Origin: a virus
Reading direction: 5' to 3' (one strand)
Length of the DNA stretch: 64,000 nucleotides
IMG/VR virus record: IMGVR_UViG_3300044712_001462
Coordinates: 1-64,000 of that record
Shown here: one piece after another, positions 8,163 through 15,463 of the stretch
How positions within the stretch are numbered: position 1 is the stretch's first letter
Layout of the letters: the number at the start of each line of letters is the position of its first letter
Notes under the pieces: model-generated
What the model was told of the DNA's origin: nothing
What the model saw: only the letters and a program-made list of their open reading frames with translations
The model's database searches: none
Position numbers and translations under genes: made by a program

Positions 8163-8480
8163 TTAAAACCCGATCATAAACCTGCGTTCTTGCGTTCGTT
8201 TTCGCTCTAATTCCTCTTTCACCGAGCGAATGTATTCACGGCTTGGGCGATAGAAGCCCAGCTTTTCCAGCGCGCGGTATATCTTGCTTACCGTCTTATC
8301 GCCGATGTTTGGAATCCCTAGTAGCTCTTCAGGGCGACTCAGTAAGAGGTCGCGAATCGTCCGCACAACCGGCGGGTGACTAGGATTTTCTAGAGCATTT
8401 GTTGTCCGAACATCAAGACCAAGAACTTGCACAGGCTCATCTAAGAGAGCCTGTTGTTCGCGTGTCAATCCTTCAAGCAT
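8163..8480 (-). CDS. Stand-alone RNA polymerase alpha C-terminal-domain-like protein
   Basis: A 105-residue protein whose residues 13-76 follow the bacterial RpoA C-terminal domain: DEPVQVLGLDVRTTNAL, then a helix, then a helix-hairpin-helix IPNIGDKTVSKI. Residues that contact UP-element DNA in E. coli alpha are kept: R25 (R265), N28 (N268), G60 (G296) and K62 (K298); S299 is Thr. The alpha N-terminal assembly domain is absent. A basic helical tail (77-105) follows. It may bind DNA or sigma in competition with, or in support of, host polymerase; that is inference. The ATG follows AGGAATCTGA. Confidence 0.88.
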   Translation of the reverse strand: MLEGLTREQQALLDEPVQVLGLDVRTTNALENPSHPPVVRTIRDLLLSRPEELLGIPNIGDKTVSKIYRALEKLGFYRPSREYIRSVKEELERKRTQERRFMIGF

Positions 8481-8800
8481 TCAGATTCCTGGGATACATA
8501 GAAATAGCCACACATTTCCTTCGGATCACTGCGCGCACCGAAGCTGATAACTGCTGCACGATATTTATCCTGCAGAATAGGCAGGAGGTACTCTATCGCT
8601 TCCCTCACAGCCAACTCTGATCCAAGATAGCGCACTACAGCACGTCCACCATAGTACGACCAGTCGACTCGCTGACCACTCAGCTTGGCCACAGCGCGAA
8701 CCCAGTTTTCAATCTCAGCACACGGCACCGTATGTGTAACAAATATTGCTCTACCGTGGGAAAACACATCCGCATCGCACGGCGGTAATTCCTTACTCAC
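8465..8800 (-). CDS. Unknown protein upstream of the alpha-CTD gene
   Basis: About 111 residues. The GTG at 8800 has GAGAGG six to seven bases upstream; an in-frame ATG at 8806 is an alternative but is placed right against the same site. No family recognised. Mixed alpha/beta, with no membrane segment. Its 3' end overlaps the alpha-CTD-like gene by 16 bases, so the two are probably co-expressed. Confidence 0.7.
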   Translation of the reverse strand: MSKELPPCDADVFSHGRAIFVTHTVPCAEIENWVRAVAKLSGQRVDWSYYGGRAVVRYLGSELAVREAIEYLLPILQDKYRAAVISFGARSDPKEMCGYFYVSQESECLKD

Positions 8801-9080
8801 AATCATCCTCTCTTGCTGCGGCCTCAATCAAATGTGGTGGCACCGGCACGTCCTGGATCCTAGCCACTCGCTGCAGTCGTCGAGCTATGTCAGGCGGACA
8901 ACCAGGATCGTCCCATCCGCTTAACGTCTCCACAGGCGGCAACAGACACTTCAACAACTCCACATCCTCACGCAGACTGATTATATCTCGCTGCAAAAAA
9001 TCAATCAGCGTCTCGGGTCTCGGCTTAGGCACACGACCGTACCCCTGCGACTCGCACCAGGCCTTATAACTATCACTCAC
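8793..9080 (-). CDS. Unknown small protein, 95 residues
   Basis: It starts with GTG at the GGTGAGTG junction with the gene upstream (4-base overlap) and ends overlapping the next gene by 8 bases. Residues 25-50 form a predicted helix with heptad-like Leu spacing. The first residues (SYKAWCESQGYGRVPKP) are basic and aromatic. No family recognised. Confidence 0.7.
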   Translation of the reverse strand: MSDSYKAWCESQGYGRVPKPRPETLIDFLQRDIISLREDVELLKCLLPPVETLSGWDDPGCPPDIARRLQRVARIQDVPVPPHLIEAAAREDDCE

Positions 9081-9508
9081 CCTCTATCCTCCCCGTTATC
9101 TACTGGCTCCCGCGGCGTATCCCACTGAGGCTTCAGACTCGAGCCCAGAATATTCTGTTTCCACAACGGCCATGTTTTCACTTCTGCGCTTGCCCACTCC
9201 AGATGTTTCTGGAACAGCGCGTCTTTGAATTGCCGTAACTCATCGCGCAGCCACACTATCTCTGCGTCCTGCTCCTCAACCCGCTTCCTCAACTTAACAA
9301 TCTCGCTACACTGTTCCCGCCAGTCGGGCAGAAACTCATCCATCTCCAAGGGACCAAACCCGCCTCGCTCAGCTAATCGTTCCAGCGATTGACGTCGTCC
9401 GTACTGCGCGGCGTATACAGAATACGCCAACTCAGCCACGCTCCACGGAATCAACAGCGGGTGCGGCTGAGCCCCTCGTTGCGGCTGAATCGGAAACATT
9501 TTTGTCAT
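9077..9508 (-). CDS. Unknown coiled-coil protein, 143 residues
   Basis: The ATG start follows an AGAGAG-type site. An N-terminal segment holds YGRRQSLERLAERGGFG (about 35-51). Then comes a charged coiled coil (about 65-95, KLRKRVEEQDAEIVWLRDEL) and a Trp/Pro-rich tail. No enzyme motif. The layout resembles many phage accessory proteins in which a short head is followed by a coil. Function unknown. Confidence 0.7.
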   Translation of the reverse strand: MTKMFPIQPQRGAQPHPLLIPWSVAELAYSVYAAQYGRRQSLERLAERGGFGPLEMDEFLPDWREQCSEIVKLRKRVEEQDAEIVWLRDELRQFKDALFQKHLEWASAEVKTWPLWKQNILGSSLKPQWDTPREPVDNGEDRG

Positions 9509-9514
9509 ACATCA

Positions 9515-9534
9515 CTCTCTAATAGCGCTATCTC
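9515..9534. promoter_or_regulatory. Recurring 20-base intergenic motif, copy 1
   Basis: CTCTCTAATAGCGCTATCTC on the plus strand, overlapping the stop codon of the 129-residue gene and lying just before the next gene. Closely matching copies occur at 26643-26662 and 38504-38523, and a shorter core at 57321-57336. On the minus strand its AGAGAG end sits near the Shine-Dalgarno position. Role unknown. Confidence 0.5.
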
Positions 9535-9917
9535 GGAGTTTCAGAACTCGGAGACAGCTCAATACCCAGTAGCTCAGCAGCCTTCCTCACATCAGCCAGG
9601 GTGACACTACTCAGCTCTATCCGATAGCCATAAGTCTTTTGGTGAATCTCCGACACTAGACGCGCAAACTCTACCCTGTCGTTGTAGTGCTGCTCGGAGT
9701 CATACAAAGTGCCCGGAGATGAATACTCACCTCCATCAACCTGTCGCCAGTATTTGTCTGTCTTGTCAAAGCGATGACCGTTAGACAAGGTACACCACTT
9801 CCTACCCACCTTTGTCACCGTTACTGGTCCAGATGTATTGAACCTCTGAGCACCAACAAACCAGAACGTGTCACCTACTTTTACATCCACTACTATCTCT
9901 CCCCCGAACTCTAGCAA
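9528..9917 (-). CDS. Unknown protein with beta-barrel-like N-terminus
   Basis: A 129-residue protein. Residues 8-50 look like a small SH3/KOW-type barrel (VGDTFWFV, then VTVTKVGRKWCTLSNG), a pattern seen in many phage accessory proteins. The C-terminal half is helical. It overlaps the Thg1-like gene upstream by 7 bases. A nearby GTG or ATT could be the true start, so the N-terminus is uncertain by a few residues. Function unknown. Confidence 0.7.
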   Translation of the reverse strand: MLEFGGEIVVDVKVGDTFWFVGAQRFNTSGPVTVTKVGRKWCTLSNGHRFDKTDKYWRQVDGGEYSSPGTLYDSEQHYNDRVEFARLVSEIHQKTYGYRIELSSVTLADVRKAAELLGIELSPSSETPR

Positions 9918-10621
9918 GCTACCGACTCGTCGCAGTACACCAACGGTTCCAACACCTCGTTGATCTCTCCATACGACGGCAGAATATCACTGCGCAACTC
10001 CTCGCCGATAATGAACGTCCCATTCCGCTCAACATCACTTAGATCAGTAGCCCAGTTCTTATCGATCGAATGCAGCATCTCGTGCTGATCCGCCCGGCCT
10101 TTACCGTGCATCTCTTTGTGTGAGAAGTAGTGCCCACAGTACATGGTTACGGAGTTCCGTTCCCAGTCCTTCGCTCTCCAGAGAAAGTAGTTGACTACCT
10201 CCTCTCGAGGAATATTAAACGCACGGGCATCAAATGCAGCCATCAGCTGGCTATCCTCGCACACTCCCCAAATGAAGCGGTTAAACGTAGCCGTAAACAG
10301 ACTAGCTGTGATTGATTCCAGCTTGCTCTTCACGTAGCCGAACCAACCCTCTGTCTGATGTGTGTCATAGTCTGTCAGCAAGAAAGACGCCTCATCACTC
10401 TGGATGTACGCCGCCTTAAATCCTTGCATCTCTTTGGACACCTGCTGGGCTGAATCGCGCATAGCATCAATTATCAGCTCGGAAAACGGCCTATCAAACG
10501 ACCGCGTATACGTGTGAAAAGCTCGCCCATCCACCCGTATAATCACAGGCATCCGCCGCACCAGCTGATGTCGACTTGGAAACTCGTAATTCGCCTTCAT
10601 TCTTGCGCCAATGTCCATCAT
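9911..10621 (-). CDS. Thg1-like 3'-5' nucleotidyltransferase (tRNAHis guanylyltransferase family)
   Basis: A 236-residue protein matching the Thg1/TLP palm domain. IRVDGRAFHTYTRSF at 28-42 carries the first metal-binding Asp (D31). QSDEASF at 74-80 carries D76 and E77. RAFNIP...NYFLWRAKDWERNS follows in the family position. All three catalytic carboxylates are present. Family members add nucleotides to RNA in the 3'-to-5' direction, either as G-1 of tRNAHis or as 5'-end repair. The start is one of two adjacent ATGs after AAGGAGG (10621 or 10618). The phage could use it to repair tRNAs cut by host defence; that is inference. Confidence 0.9.
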   Translation of the reverse strand: MMDIGARMKANYEFPSRHQLVRRMPVIIRVDGRAFHTYTRSFDRPFSELIIDAMRDSAQQVSKEMQGFKAAYIQSDEASFLLTDYDTHQTEGWFGYVKSKLESITASLFTATFNRFIWGVCEDSQLMAAFDARAFNIPREEVVNYFLWRAKDWERNSVTMYCGHYFSHKEMHGKGRADQHEMLHSIDKNWATDLSDVERNGTFIIGEELRSDILPSYGEINEVLEPLVYCDESVAC

Positions 10622-10830
10622 TACCTCCTTGGGCCCAGGTGATAATTCCCCACATACCCCTTTGTATAGATGTCCAACATCACGTCGTCCGGTAGGTCTA
10701 ACACCTCGTCACACAGACTTACCAGGTCGGCTAACCAGAACTCGTCACCGACCTTACCAGTAAGCTGTTCTTCCCGCAAATACCGGAGACAGCATCCGAT
10801 CACATACTCAGCGTCACTCTTACGCACCAC
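10621..10830 (-). CDS. Unknown small protein, 69 residues
   Basis: I chose the GTG at 10830 because GGAGGAG precedes it. A longer frame to 10905 exists but would lie mostly inside the upstream gene and lacks a better site; GTG at 10827 is equally possible. The product is acidic and Leu/Asp rich (SLCDEVLDLPDDVML). Its stop overlaps the start of the Thg1-like gene by one base. Function unknown. Confidence 0.65.
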   Translation of the reverse strand: MVRKSDAEYVIGCCLRYLREEQLTGKVGDEFWLADLVSLCDEVLDLPDDVMLDIYTKGYVGNYHLGPRR

Positions 10831-11272
10831 GCATCTCCTCCAGAGCTTCCCGTGCCGCTTCAATACGATCCTCATCCTGCCAGTCAAACCGCCAGGCAAT
10901 GTCATCCAACGTGCTGAGAGCCAGGTCTAACTCTTGCTTCTGTTTTTGCATCTGCTCAGCCCGCTGTGCCAGCGTATTCCGGATGAACTCACTGGGCTTG
11001 GTACTTGTTGCGCAGACGACCCGCTCTAGATCATCCTCATTCTCGATCCCGCTCACGGCTTTCAGGCACGCCATTACGGTGTCTAGGGCATCCAGCTGCT
11101 TCTTGCGCACCGTTTCCAGTTCTTCTTCAAGAACCTTACAGCGTCGGGCTAACACCGGCACCATGGCCATACTGTCGTCAACCCAGCCCTCTAGGATCTC
11201 GTCGTATGTCCAGGCTCGCTCTTGTAGCTCAACACCCAGAGACACTGTCTCCATTGTTTTAACAGGTTCCAT
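10820..11272 (-). CDS. Unknown coiled-coil protein, 150 residues
   Basis: The ATG at 11272 has GAGGAG seven bases upstream and a 14-base overlap with the upstream stop, so I reject the longer frame reaching 11455. The protein is almost entirely helical, with two Leu/Glu/Lys coiled-coil stretches (about 30-60 and 95-145). No catalytic motif. Function unknown. Confidence 0.75.
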   Translation of the reverse strand: MEPVKTMETVSLGVELQERAWTYDEILEGWVDDSMAMVPVLARRCKVLEEELETVRKKQLDALDTVMACLKAVSGIENEDDLERVVCATSTKPSEFIRNTLAQRAEQMQKQKQELDLALSTLDDIAWRFDWQDEDRIEAAREALEEMRGA

Positions 11273-11858
11273 CACACTGCTCCTCGAATTTGCTAATACC
11301 CCAGACGATCGCTCGACAGGCGAAAATGAAATGATACGTATAGGCGTGCAGATTCGCCTCGTAGAAGTCCTGAAATACAAGATGTCCATCGTACTCGTAG
11401 TCGTAGCACAGACGGCGAAGATAATCCTCCCCCTCTTCAACAGCAGGGAGGACATCGCTGTAAACAGCCCGCTTTAACACCGAAGGGTATTCTCTTACCC
11501 AGTCCTTAATAGCCGTAGCCGCTGTTCGCGCGTCGTACCTCATGACCCCCTCTGTACCACTGGCAATGACTTTCTCACCCCAGTACTGCGGATTAATCCG
11601 TCTACCGCGGAAGAAATCAAACATGTCCTCTATTCGGGCAAACACATAGGTTCCCATGTCGCCCGTATAGCAGAGGTGCCCTGACCAGGTCAGGATGTCA
11701 AAAGCATCCACAGACCCATATGGGCCACGAAATTTCAGATGGCGCTTCTGGCCTACCACAAAACTCTCTACGAGCTTGTGATCCTTAACCCGACGCAAAA
11801 ACTCTTGCTCTATTGGCAGATAAGTATCTAGGGTTATCGTTCTACTTTCCGTCTCCAC
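11259..11858 (-). CDS. Conserved phage-type protein, 199 residues
   Basis: Contains LTWSGHLCYTGDMGTYVFAR (about 57-76) followed by IEDMFDFFR, a stretch I recognise from uncharacterised proteins of many phages and prophages. The rest is mixed alpha/beta, with Tyr and Phe rich helices at the end. No known activity. It overlaps both neighbours by 14-17 bases within the small-gene operon. Confidence 0.8.
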   Translation of the reverse strand: METESRTITLDTYLPIEQEFLRRVKDHKLVESFVVGQKRHLKFRGPYGSVDAFDILTWSGHLCYTGDMGTYVFARIEDMFDFFRGRRINPQYWGEKVIASGTEGVMRYDARTAATAIKDWVREYPSVLKRAVYSDVLPAVEEGEDYLRRLCYDYEYDGHLVFQDFYEANLHAYTYHFIFACRAIVWGISKFEEQCDGTC

Positions 11859-12177
11859 CGTGCTCCTTTAGCTCCATAGATACCACCATCCCCTGCGCAT
11901 AGAAGTACTCAGTGCTCGGAAGCTTAATCTTGCTCGGAAATGGCTTACACTCGAGCCCATCCAGGCATTGCCTCGCTAAATGCGCTTCATAGCTTCCAGG
12001 GGTCGTACCCGCGATCAGATCCAGTCCAGACCGCAGCCGCTCAATCTCTTCCTGCTGAGCTCGCAGCACGACCACAACATCTTCCAGATCAGCGTACGTC
12101 CCGTTTCGTACAATCCACTCGGTGATCTCTCCGCTAAATGGATTCTCATGCTTACGAACAAGCCACACATCACTCAT
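11842..12177 (-). CDS. Unknown protein, 111 residues
   Basis: The ATG at 12177 follows GGAGGCACAAGAAG and overlaps the upstream stop by 8 bases; the longer frame to 12348 is an artefact of overlap. The N-terminal part is beta-like (SDVWLVRKHENPFSGEITEW), the middle is a short coiled coil (VVLRAQQEEIERLRSGL), and the tail is short. No family recognised. Confidence 0.7.
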   Translation of the reverse strand: MSDVWLVRKHENPFSGEITEWIVRNGTYADLEDVVVVLRAQQEEIERLRSGLDLIAGTTPGSYEAHLARQCLDGLECKPFPSKIKLPSTEYFYAQGMVVSMELKEHGGDGK

Positions 12178-12373
12178 CTTCTTGTGCCTCCAGCTTCTCC
12201 CTAAACTCCACCAAAGAGTTGAAATACCCGCCGTCCAGCGAAAACACCTTCTTTGTAGCCAAGTCGACCGACCAGCCATCCACCTGACAGTCGTACAACC
12301 ACTTATAAGCCTCTCGCTCGGCATCAGAAAACTTAGCCGGAAGATCATCCCGTCTATCCTTCGTCTTTCTCAT
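12170..12373 (-). CDS. Unknown small basic/acidic protein, 67 residues
   Basis: The ATG at 12373 has GGAGGG seven bases upstream, a better site than the ATG five codons earlier. It starts with a basic stretch (RKTKDRRDD) and ends in a Glu-rich helix. Probable alpha/beta fold with SLDGGYFNSL. No family recognised. Confidence 0.65.
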   Translation of the reverse strand: MRKTKDRRDDLPAKFSDAEREAYKWLYDCQVDGWSVDLATKKVFSLDGGYFNSLVEFREKLEAQEDE

Positions 12374-12525
12374 CTTGTATCCCTCCACGCCTCACACCCG
12401 GCCCGCCAGCCCATCGAGCAGGCCACACTACCACAAAACAGAATTCGCCCGGCGTACATAGGCAAGAGCCACAGTAGACGCCAGGCGATAATGTAAGGCG
12501 GATTCCAGTCTTCAGGCCACTTCAC
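12370..12525 (-). CDS. Small membrane protein, 51 residues
   Basis: The GTG at 12525 lies 12 bases past GGAGG in the end of the gene upstream; no ATG fits better. After a short polar start (KWPEDWNPP) comes about 33 largely hydrophobic residues (YIIAWRLLWLLPMYAGRILF onward) that could form one or two membrane helices, then a basic tail. It is one of several tiny membrane proteins in this operon. Confidence 0.55.
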   Translation of the reverse strand: MKWPEDWNPPYIIAWRLLWLLPMYAGRILFCGSVACSMGWRAGCEAWRDTR

Positions 12526-12796
12526 TGCGAACAGGCTCCTCCAGCAACCAAGGGCAACGAGTCGCCCACTCTTCGTCGAAATCCGCGGGACCGTAAGATG
12601 TTGCATCCTCGTAGTAATGCCTGGCGCAGTTTTGAGCCTCGTCTAACTGCGCCTGTAACTCATCCACTCGCTTAACCAGCAAAGCATCCCCACCTTGCCA
12701 GATGTGTACTCGCGCACCGTGGGGAGCCTCCACGATCAATGAACCATCATCACAGTCCTTGACAATTACCCAGCCAGTCAAATCACTGATGGTCAT
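12512..12796 (-). CDS. Unknown protein, 94 residues
   Basis: The ATG at 12796 follows GGAGTGGAA and overlaps the upstream stop by 14 bases. Residues 1-45 are beta-like with Gly/Asp turns, followed by a coil (VDELQAQLDEAQN) and an acidic aromatic end. No family recognised. Confidence 0.7.
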   Translation of the reverse strand: MTISDLTGWVIVKDCDDGSLIVEAPHGARVHIWQGGDALLVKRVDELQAQLDEAQNCARHYYEDATSYGPADFDEEWATRCPWLLEEPVRSEVA

Positions 12797-13073
12797 TTCC
12801 ACTCCAATCTGCAATCTGCCGATCTATAGCCGCAGCAAACGTCTCACCAACAGGGCTAACCGTAGACACCCACCGCCACGTACCATCATTACGGCAGTCC
12901 TTGTTTATCACCATGTGATCGCGAATGTACTCAAATCTCCTGGCAGAAGCCTGTAACTCAGCCACCTGCTTCTCCAAATCCCGGACCCGAGCCCTCAGCG
13001 ACTCGTTGGAGGCCCGCTCCACCCCCTCTGGACCCTCTGAGCCTCGTTCAATCATATCTCCAATGTCACTCAT
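12783..13073 (-). CDS. Unknown protein with short coiled coil, 96 residues
   Basis: The ATG at 13073 has GGAGGCGTGAA before it and shares ATGA with the upstream stop. Residues 20-50 (RARVRDLEKQVAELQASARR) form a coil, followed by a Trp-rich segment (DGTWRWVSTVSP). This coil-then-aromatic-domain layout recurs in neighbouring genes. Function unknown. Confidence 0.7.
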   Translation of the reverse strand: MSDIGDMIERGSEGPEGVERASNESLRARVRDLEKQVAELQASARRFEYIRDHMVINKDCRNDGTWRWVSTVSPVGETFAAAIDRQIADWSGNDHQ

Positions 13074-13645
13074 TTCACGCCTCCAACCGCCCTGGCTCGC
13101 TCGATCCACTCATCCCACACCACCTCGTACGTATCTCCGCTATCCCAGATCTCCACAGCCTCCTGCAGCAACTCCTGTGACGACTCCAGGCGCTGCATCA
13201 TCGGCGCAATCACCTTCCTGGCTTGCCGCTCCCAGGCCCCAAAATACTCGTCGCCTGGACAAACATCATCTGGAAGAAAGTCTGCAATGTACGCACTGAG
13301 CAAACTCAGCACGTCGTTCACGGTCTTCGGATACGCGTCATCGGTCTGCGCGTCCGTATCCGGTCGACAAGGCTCCAAAAGCTGGCATAGACGCTCAACC
13401 TCCGCTGTCTTCTCAGCCAGCTGCTTTCTTAAACACTCAACACAGACACCGCAGGAGCCATTACCAGCATCTTGCTCCTCCTGGCACGATCGCAAAACAG
13501 CTACTTCCAGGTCAGCCACATTTAACCGGTGGAGACAGGAAGCCATCTCATTAGACAAACACCTGGAGCACCAGTAATTACCCACTGCCCGCACGTGGTA
13601 ACCATATGACACGTCGCCGCATTTACAGCATTTCGTCACTTCCAA
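13070..13645 (-). CDS. Zinc-ribbon and coiled-coil protein, 191 residues
   Basis: An N-terminal zinc ribbon with C6-x-x-C9 and C26-x-x-C29. Further Cys residues at about 65-71 (CGVCVEC) could form a second site. A coil follows (RKQLAEKTAEVERLCQLL) and a helical C-terminus. The first codon is probably TTG after AAAGGATAG; GTG two codons on is possible. Likely nucleic-acid or protein binding; no specific role can be given. Confidence 0.7.
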   Translation of the reverse strand: MEVTKCCKCGDVSYGYHVRAVGNYWCSRCLSNEMASCLHRLNVADLEVAVLRSCQEEQDAGNGSCGVCVECLRKQLAEKTAEVERLCQLLEPCRPDTDAQTDDAYPKTVNDVLSLLSAYIADFLPDDVCPGDEYFGAWERQARKVIAPMMQRLESSQELLQEAVEIWDSGDTYEVVWDEWIERARAVGGVK

Positions 13646-13888
13646 CTATCCTTTCTCCTTGCCACATCGCTCGCAGCGCCGCTTAGCCGTCATGCTGTCG
13701 AGTAGACAGAGCATTGGACTCATGAACAACTCAATACCGTATCCTGAGGCGTTGCGCTCTGACATCGATCCAGGCTTGTAAGGTTCGTCGACACGCCGCC
13801 ACTTATGCCAACCAAACCAACAGAAAATCCGCGTCACTCCCCACCAGAAAAATAGCCACATCACTCCCAGCCAGTAGAGAAATCGCAT
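13646..13888 (-). CDS. Small membrane-anchored protein with C-terminal Cys pair
   Basis: 80 residues. The ATG at 13888 shares TGATG with the upstream stop and follows GGAGGGCGAG. Residues 2-24 are a very aromatic membrane segment (FLYWLGVMWLFFWWGVTRIF), then a soluble part, ending in CERCGKEKG, a possible half zinc site. Probably an inner-membrane accessory protein. Confidence 0.7.
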   Translation of the reverse strand: MRFLYWLGVMWLFFWWGVTRIFCWFGWHKWRRVDEPYKPGSMSERNASGYGIELFMSPMLCLLDSMTAKRRCERCGKEKG

Positions 13889-14253
13889 CACTCGCCCTCC
13901 TCAAGTCTTATCAGCACCAAATCCGAACCGGCATACACCAGACGACAGCCAGCAGCGTGGATGGCCTTACTCACCTCTGCGGAATCTCTCGTCTGAGCCT
14001 CGTAGGCTTTCCGATACCCATTGCACTCGGACTGAGATGTGGCAAGCTGCTGCTCCAGATCGGCCACGCGAACGATCACGCCATTCTCGACGTCTTCACA
14101 CTTCGTGACCGCTTCCGCAAGCTGCTGCTGTGTCGCCTCCAGCGCATTAGCCAGCTCACCAATCAACTCCCCGCAGTAACAACAAAGCCAACCAATGCCG
14201 TTACGTAAAGGATTCGCCTCTGCGTGGCGGGCTCGTTCGAGTAAATCGCTCAC
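13888..14253 (-). CDS. Unknown coiled-coil protein, 121 residues
   Basis: A GTG start sharing GTGA with the upstream stop. CxxC at about 24-27 (WLCCYCGEL) and a long helix/coil from 30 to 90 (LEATQQQLAEAV, VADLEQQLATSQSE), then a beta-like tail (CRLVYAGSDLVLIRLEE). Function unknown. Confidence 0.7.
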   Translation of the reverse strand: MSDLLERARHAEANPLRNGIGWLCCYCGELIGELANALEATQQQLAEAVTKCEDVENGVIVRVADLEQQLATSQSECNGYRKAYEAQTRDSAEVSKAIHAAGCRLVYAGSDLVLIRLEEGE

Positions 14254-14519
14254 GGTCGCGCTCTCGTCATCTTGGCCATCTCCTTATCTCGACACTCGCC
14301 GAGGCACAACAGCGGAGCACCGTCCCAGCGCACCGCATCCCAGTAATATCCAGAAGGATCTGGATACAAATCCGCCGAGCCACACACTTTACATGTTGGC
14401 GGAGGCAGCTGACGGGCCATAGCCTCTGCAATCTTTTCAAACTCCTTAGACCTCTCTCGCCAAAAATCAATGTCTTTTTGCATCTGGAGCAGTCGGGCGC
14501 TAGTAACAATACGGAGCAT
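14250..14519 (-). CDS. Zinc-ribbon small protein, 89 residues
   Basis: The ATG at 14519 shares its A with the upstream TGA and follows GGGAGG. A helical N-terminus (10-40) is followed by C43-x-x-C46 and C72-x-x-x-C76, a likely zinc site, with an aromatic loop (SGYYWDAVRWDG) between. Function unknown. Confidence 0.7.
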   Translation of the reverse strand: MLRIVTSARLLQMQKDIDFWRERSKEFEKIAEAMARQLPPPTCKVCGSADLYPDPSGYYWDAVRWDGAPLLCLGECRDKEMAKMTRARP

Positions 14520-15016
14520 CACTCACCTCCCGCTTGTGCCGCCTCAGCCGTTGAATAGAACTTCGTCGGGTCATCAACGATGTGACACCCATTCCAGTCC
14601 ACCCAGTAAGCATCCAGCTTGGCTATCGGATCATAAAGGTTACGCGACATCCGATCGCCTCTGAACAAATCCATTCCGGGTCGAATCGGAACACCGTCTT
14701 TGGTCTTAGGCAGTGAATCAACAATCTCCTGGGCCGCGGAAAGCTTCTGCTCGAGTGATTCAACTTCATCATCCGTGTCATGCAGCTCTTGCACGGCATC
14801 TGCGTGCGTCATCGTTTCGCTGCCGCCGTCGATGATCGACCGCAGCTCCTCGTAAAGCGATTCCGTCCTTCCCAGCCTCTCGTTCTCAGTCGTAATTCGC
14901 TCTAGCTCATCGGCAGCCTGACAAACAATACAACTGTAATCGATCCTACTCCGGCACTCTGCGTACGGATTGAGCATCGCGCACAGTTTGCGCAATTCGT
15001 CAGGCAGGTTACTCAT
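14519..15016 (-). CDS. Unknown protein with central coil, 165 residues
   Basis: Starts with ATG inside the end of the upstream gene (8-base overlap). It has Cys residues at the N-terminus (C12, C21, C29, C32), a coil around 35-100 and a C-terminal region holding PKTKDGVPIRPGMDLFRGD and WVDWNGCHIVDDPTKFYST. The last segment resembles a small beta domain found in many phage accessory proteins. Function unknown. Confidence 0.75.
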   Translation of the reverse strand: MSNLPDELRKLCAMLNPYAECRSRIDYSCIVCQAADELERITTENERLGRTESLYEELRSIIDGGSETMTHADAVQELHDTDDEVESLEQKLSAAQEIVDSLPKTKDGVPIRPGMDLFRGDRMSRNLYDPIAKLDAYWVDWNGCHIVDDPTKFYSTAEAAQAGGE

Positions 15017-15284
15017 CCATACACCCCTTCGCCGCCTTGATTTTGTTAATTATTGCGTCCGTTATCGGCGACTGTTCCGCAACTACCTCCAACGACTCTA
15101 CTCTCCGCTGCAGTCTCAAATTAACAGCCTGTAGCTCAGCGAGCTGCTGCTCCAGCTCTTCGACCAACTCTTGCGCACATTCGTCGCAATATTTAGTGGG
15201 CTCATATCCATCACGAAGAAAAAACGCCCGATCACAGCGGGCGCAAATTACATCATCGTAGCCGTCGTCCGTACAACCACTCAT
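15009..15284 (-). CDS. Zinc-ribbon coiled-coil small protein, 91 residues
   Basis: The ATG at 15284 overlaps the upstream TAA by one base. C14-x-x-C17 and C33-x-x-C36 form a typical zinc ribbon, followed by a coil (EELEQQLAELQAVNLRLQ) at about 40-70. The longer upstream frame is inside the previous gene and rejected. Confidence 0.7.
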   Translation of the reverse strand: MSGCTDDGYDDVICARCDRAFFLRDGYEPTKYCDECAQELVEELEQQLAELQAVNLRLQRRVESLEVVAEQSPITDAIINKIKAAKGCMDE

Positions 15285-15463
15285 TATTGTCCACCCGGCC
15301 AAACAACCGCATCGGCCTTGCCTCGCAACACCGACCAGGCTGCTCGTACTCGCAACCAAAACAGATACCGGCCATTAACAGGTCTGGCCGGCACCCAAAT
15401 GCCGTCGATATGCGCGTGATTTTCCGTGACATGTTTTACAAGTGAATTAATTGTCCAGATCAT
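15284..15463 (-). CDS. Conserved small phage protein, 59 residues
   Basis: The ATG at 15463 shares ATGA with the upstream stop and is preceded by GGAGAGGAG. The product begins MIWTINSLVKHV and ends GKADAVVWPGGQ, with VPARP in the middle. I recognise this combination from uncharacterised proteins of several phages. One likely helix pair around an aromatic core. Function unknown. Confidence 0.75.
   Translation of the reverse strand: MIWTINSLVKHVTENHAHIDGIWVPARPVNGRYLFWLRVRAAWSVLRGKADAVVWPGGQ

Noticed and set aside
11272-11455. 61-residue N-terminal extension of the 150-residue coiled-coil protein
   Set aside because: It runs through the upstream coding region and the ATG at 11272 has a strong ribosome site.
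12525-12606. N-terminal extension of the 51-residue membrane protein
   Set aside because: It lies fully inside the upstream gene in another frame without initiation signals.
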